Below, in pieces: positions 13,948-15,767 of a stretch of 15,767 nt of DNA; position 1 is the stretch's first letter, and the number at the start of each line of letters is the position of its first letter. This DNA is from DATFRX01 sp035630615 (GTDB taxonomy: Bacteria > Actinomycetota > Actinomycetes > Propionibacteriales > Nocardioidaceae). The notes below the pieces were generated by a model, which had not been told where the DNA came from, ran no database searches, and worked only from the letters and a program-made list of their open reading frames with translations. Location: contig DASQKI010000034.1 in assembly GCA_035630615.1 (NCBI GenBank), positions 1 through 15,767 of the forward strand, read 5' to 3'. The translations under genes were made by a program, and so were the position numbers.

Positions 13948-14801
13948 CAGGGCTCCTGCTTGGCCCGGAACGCCGCGATCCACGACATGCCCCACTCGTC
14001 CGACCCGAGCAACACGTCGCCGGCCCGCACCGACTCGACGATCGAGGGAGTACGGGCATCCATGATGGCGCTGGTCAGTCCGGCGCCCATCGCCATCGGC
14101 AGGAACGCGCCGCCGAGGTCGTGCCGGCCGGGCATGCCGAACGAGACGTTCGAAGCGCCACACGTCGTGTTGAGGCCGTGCTTGGCCCGGATGCCGGCGG
14201 TGGTCTCGAGGAAGCTCCGGACGACGGTGGCGTCGGCGCCGATCGGCATCGCGAGCGGGTCGATCAAGATGTCGGCCTTCGCGATGCCGTACTCCGTCGT
14301 CGCGACCTCGGCGATCTTGTCGACCAGACGCAGCCGCTTGTCGGCCTCCATCGGGATCTCGTCCTCGTCGTTGGGCAACGCGATCACCGCGGCGTCATGC
14401 CTCTTGACCAAGGGCAAGATCGCCTCGAGGCGGTCGTCCTCGGCGGTCACGCTGTTGACCAGCGCGCGTCCTTCGTAGGCCTGCAGGCCGGCCTCGATCG
14501 CCTCGACGACCGACGAGTCGATGCAGATCGGCAGGTCGGTCTTGGACTGCACGAGCTTGATCGCCCGGGCCAGCAGGTCCGGCTCGTCAGTCAGCGGCAC
14601 GCCCATGTTGACGTCGAGAACGTCGGCGCCGCCGGCGACCTGAGCGTCGACGTCGCGCTCGATCGCCGACAGGTCGCCGGCCCGCAACTGCTCCTGGAAG
14701 ATCTTGCGGCCGGTCGGGTTGATCCGCTCGCCGATGACGCAAAACGGCTGGCCGTCGCCGATGGTGACCTGCTTGGTCGCGGAGCGCAGGATCGTGTGCA
14801 T
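13947..14801 (-). CDS. Methyltetrahydrofolate:corrinoid protein methyltransferase (pterin-binding domain, AcsE/MtgA/MtvA-like)
   Basis: Moves a methyl group between the cobalt of a corrinoid protein and tetrahydrofolate. 284 residues, one TIM-barrel pterin-binding domain as in AcsE and the folate domain of MetH. Motifs: VIGERINPTGRK (22-33), GADVLDVNMG (58-67), ICIDSS (92-97), LVNSVT (114-119), ILIDPL (178-183) and TCGASNVSFGMP (213-224), together lining the pterin pocket. ATG 14801 is chosen because GAGG lies six bases upstream; a TTG at 14813 is in frame but overlaps the stop of the corrinoid gene and lacks a ribosome site. It lies 8 bases after the corrinoid gene and shares one base with the activator gene, so translation is coupled. 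In a demethylating pathway it acts as the second methyltransferase, delivering methyl groups to THF. Confidence 0.93.
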   Translation of the reverse strand: MHTILRSATKQVTIGDGQPFCVIGERINPTGRKIFQEQLRAGDLSAIERDVDAQVAGGADVLDVNMGVPLTDEPDLLARAIKLVQSKTDLPICIDSSVVEAIEAGLQAYEGRALVNSVTAEDDRLEAILPLVKRHDAAVIALPNDEDEIPMEADKRLRLVDKIAEVATTEYGIAKADILIDPLAMPIGADATVVRSFLETTAGIRAKHGLNTTCGASNVSFGMPGRHDLGGAFLPMAMGAGLTSAIMDARTPSIVESVRAGDVLLGSDEWGMSWIAAFRAKQEP

Positions 14802-14809
14802 GCGTCGCC

Positions 14810-15478
14810 TCAAGCGGGTACGGCGGCCGCTGCGCGCCGCTGCTGGACAAGGGACTTAGCGAGCTTGACCGTCGCGGACGCGTCCGGGGCATACGCGTCG
14901 GCGCCGACCGCGTCCGCATACTCCTGCGTCACCGGGGCGCCGCCCACCATGACCGTGACCGACTGACGCAGCCCGGCCTTCTCCAACGCGTTGAGGTTGG
15001 CCTTGAACATCGGCATGGTCGTCGTGAGGAACGCCGAGAAGCCGACGATGTCGGGCTTGTGCTCGACGATGGCCTCGACGAACTTCTCCGGCGCCACCTG
15101 TACGCCGAGGTCGATGACGTGGAAGCCGGCGCCCTCGAGCATGATGTTGACCAGGTTCTTGCCGATGTCGTGCACGTCGCCCTTGACCGTGCTCATCAGG
15201 AAGGTGCCCACGGTCTGCGCACCGGTCTCGGCGAGCAGCGGGCGCAACAGGTCCAGCGCGCCGGCCATGGCCCGCCCGGCCACCAGCATCTCGGGCACGA
15301 AGAAGTCGCCGCGCTCGAACCGGGCGCCGACCTCCTCCAGCGACGGGATCAGCGCGTCGAACAGCATCGACTCGGGCGTCATGCCCTCGTCCAGGCCCTG
15401 CTTGGTCAGTTCGAGCACCCGCGGGCCGTTGCCGACCAGCGTCTCGTCGTAGAGGGCCTTGAGGATCTCGTCGCTCAT
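14810..15478 (-). CDS. Corrinoid (B12-binding) methyl-carrier protein
   Basis: Carries the methyl group on cobalt between a substrate methyltransferase and the folate methyltransferase (MtaC/MtgC/MtvC class). 222 residues, standard for the family. The N-terminal helical B12-binding cap spans about 1-85 (EEVGARFERGDFFVPEMLVAGRAM), and the Rossmann-like cobalamin domain spans about 88-212. KGDVHDIGKNL (99-109) contains DxHxxG with H103 as the lower cobalt ligand. IDLGVQVAPEKFVEA, VGFSAFLTTTMPMFK and VMVGGAPVTQEYADAVGADAYAPDA are the other cobalamin-contacting strands. The start ATG 15478 overlaps the IclR stop (ATGA), with GGAAGG about nine bases upstream. It is the first structural gene of the module. 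Confidence 0.95.
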   Translation of the reverse strand: MSDEILKALYDETLVGNGPRVLELTKQGLDEGMTPESMLFDALIPSLEEVGARFERGDFFVPEMLVAGRAMAGALDLLRPLLAETGAQTVGTFLMSTVKGDVHDIGKNLVNIMLEGAGFHVIDLGVQVAPEKFVEAIVEHKPDIVGFSAFLTTTMPMFKANLNALEKAGLRQSVTVMVGGAPVTQEYADAVGADAYAPDASATVKLAKSLVQQRRAAAAVPA

Positions 15479-15767
15479 GACAAGGAGCCTTCCTTACCGG
15501 GGTGGTGGCCGAGTTGGGCGGACAGCCCGCGGGTCTCGGCGACGAGCAGATCGCCGAGTGCGGTGATGCCGCGGTCGTTGATCCGGGCGGTCGGCCCGGA
15601 AACCGAGATTGCCGCCACGACCGCACCGTCGACGGCCCGGACCGGGGCGGCCACCGCGGCCAGCCCGACCTCCAGCTCGTCCAGCGAGACGGCCCAGCCG
15701 CGACGCCGGACCTCCACCAGGGCGTGGTCCAGGTGCGCGCGGTCGACGGGGGAGTGCGCGGTGCGGC
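15475..15767 (-). CDS. IclR-family transcriptional regulator, C-terminal part (5' end outside window)
   Basis: The frame is open to the window edge; 96 complete codons are visible before the stop, ending in GHHPGKEGSLS. The sequence matches the end of the IclR effector-binding domain: EVRRRGWAVSLDELEVGLAAVAAPVRAVDG then VVAAISVSGPTARI, the most conserved block of that family. IclR proteins bind small organic acids or aromatics and act as repressors or activators, often of neighbouring catabolic genes. The stop overlaps the start of the corrinoid gene by four bases (ATGA), so the regulator belongs to the same transcript and probably controls it. The N-terminal helix-turn-helix is outside the window. 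Confidence 0.9.
   Translation of the reverse strand, partial: RTAHSPVDRAHLDHALVEVRRRGWAVSLDELEVGLAAVAAPVRAVDGAVVAAISVSGPTARINDRGITALGDLLVAETRGLSAQLGHHPGKEGSLS

Noticed and set aside
13948..14163. Longer N-terminus for the activator (start at 14163)
   Set aside because: The added 72 residues are Arg-rich shadow of the methyltransferase gene; ATG 13947 has AGGAG and a TGATG junction.

Overview
The window is a GC-rich (roughly two-thirds G+C by eye), tightly packed chromosomal segment with many GTG starts, wobble-GC codon use, and long hairpins without U-tracts at the ends of transcription units. This points to a high-GC actinobacterium. A Nocardioidaceae-like organism is my guess from gene content; it is inference, not proof. 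I see no rRNA, tRNA, CRISPR array, transposase or phage gene.

Left part (1-2524, + strand): the 3' end of an NADP-dependent isocitrate dehydrogenase gene closes on a hairpin. It is followed by an NAD(P)-binding atypical SDR protein, probably translated from a leaderless mRNA, then a short AraC-type regulator and a VOC/glyoxalase-fold protein. A long three-part hairpin separates these from the convergent next locus.

Middle part (2529-8063): a galactoside-hydrolysis locus. Two glycosidase genes lie in tandem on the minus strand: a secreted GH27 alpha-galactosidase (catalytic domain + NEW3-like + NPCBM-like modules), then a GH2 enzyme with a C-terminal LamG-like module. A DeoR/GlpR-type regulator is divergent from them. 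The AT-rich divergent promoter holds five TGATC-type repeats spaced at whole helical turns, a strong candidate operator array. The GH2 gene carries a good signal peptide in frame upstream of its first usable start codon, but no start codon serves it. A one-base frameshift near the true start is likely.

8159-10292: a DHA1-type MFS transporter (+) and a PAP2/Aur1-type membrane phosphatase or transferase (-), convergent, with coding ends overlapping by 71 nt.

Right part (10572-15767): a corrinoid-dependent one-carbon module. On the minus strand, in transcription order and tightly coupled: IclR regulator (partial), B12-binding corrinoid protein, methyl-THF:corrinoid methyltransferase of the pterin-binding family, RACo-like [2Fe-2S]/ASKHA reductive activator, and a DUF1638 protein. 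A MetF-like methylenetetrahydrofolate reductase gene points toward them from the other side. A working model is: substrate methyl group to Co(I)-corrinoid protein, to THF, to 5-methyl-THF, to methylene-THF, with the activator rescuing oxidised Co(II). The substrate-specific methyltransferase is not in the window; upstream of the IclR gene is the obvious place to look. A perfect 28-bp inverted repeat encodes the C-termini of both the MetF-like and DUF1638 proteins.
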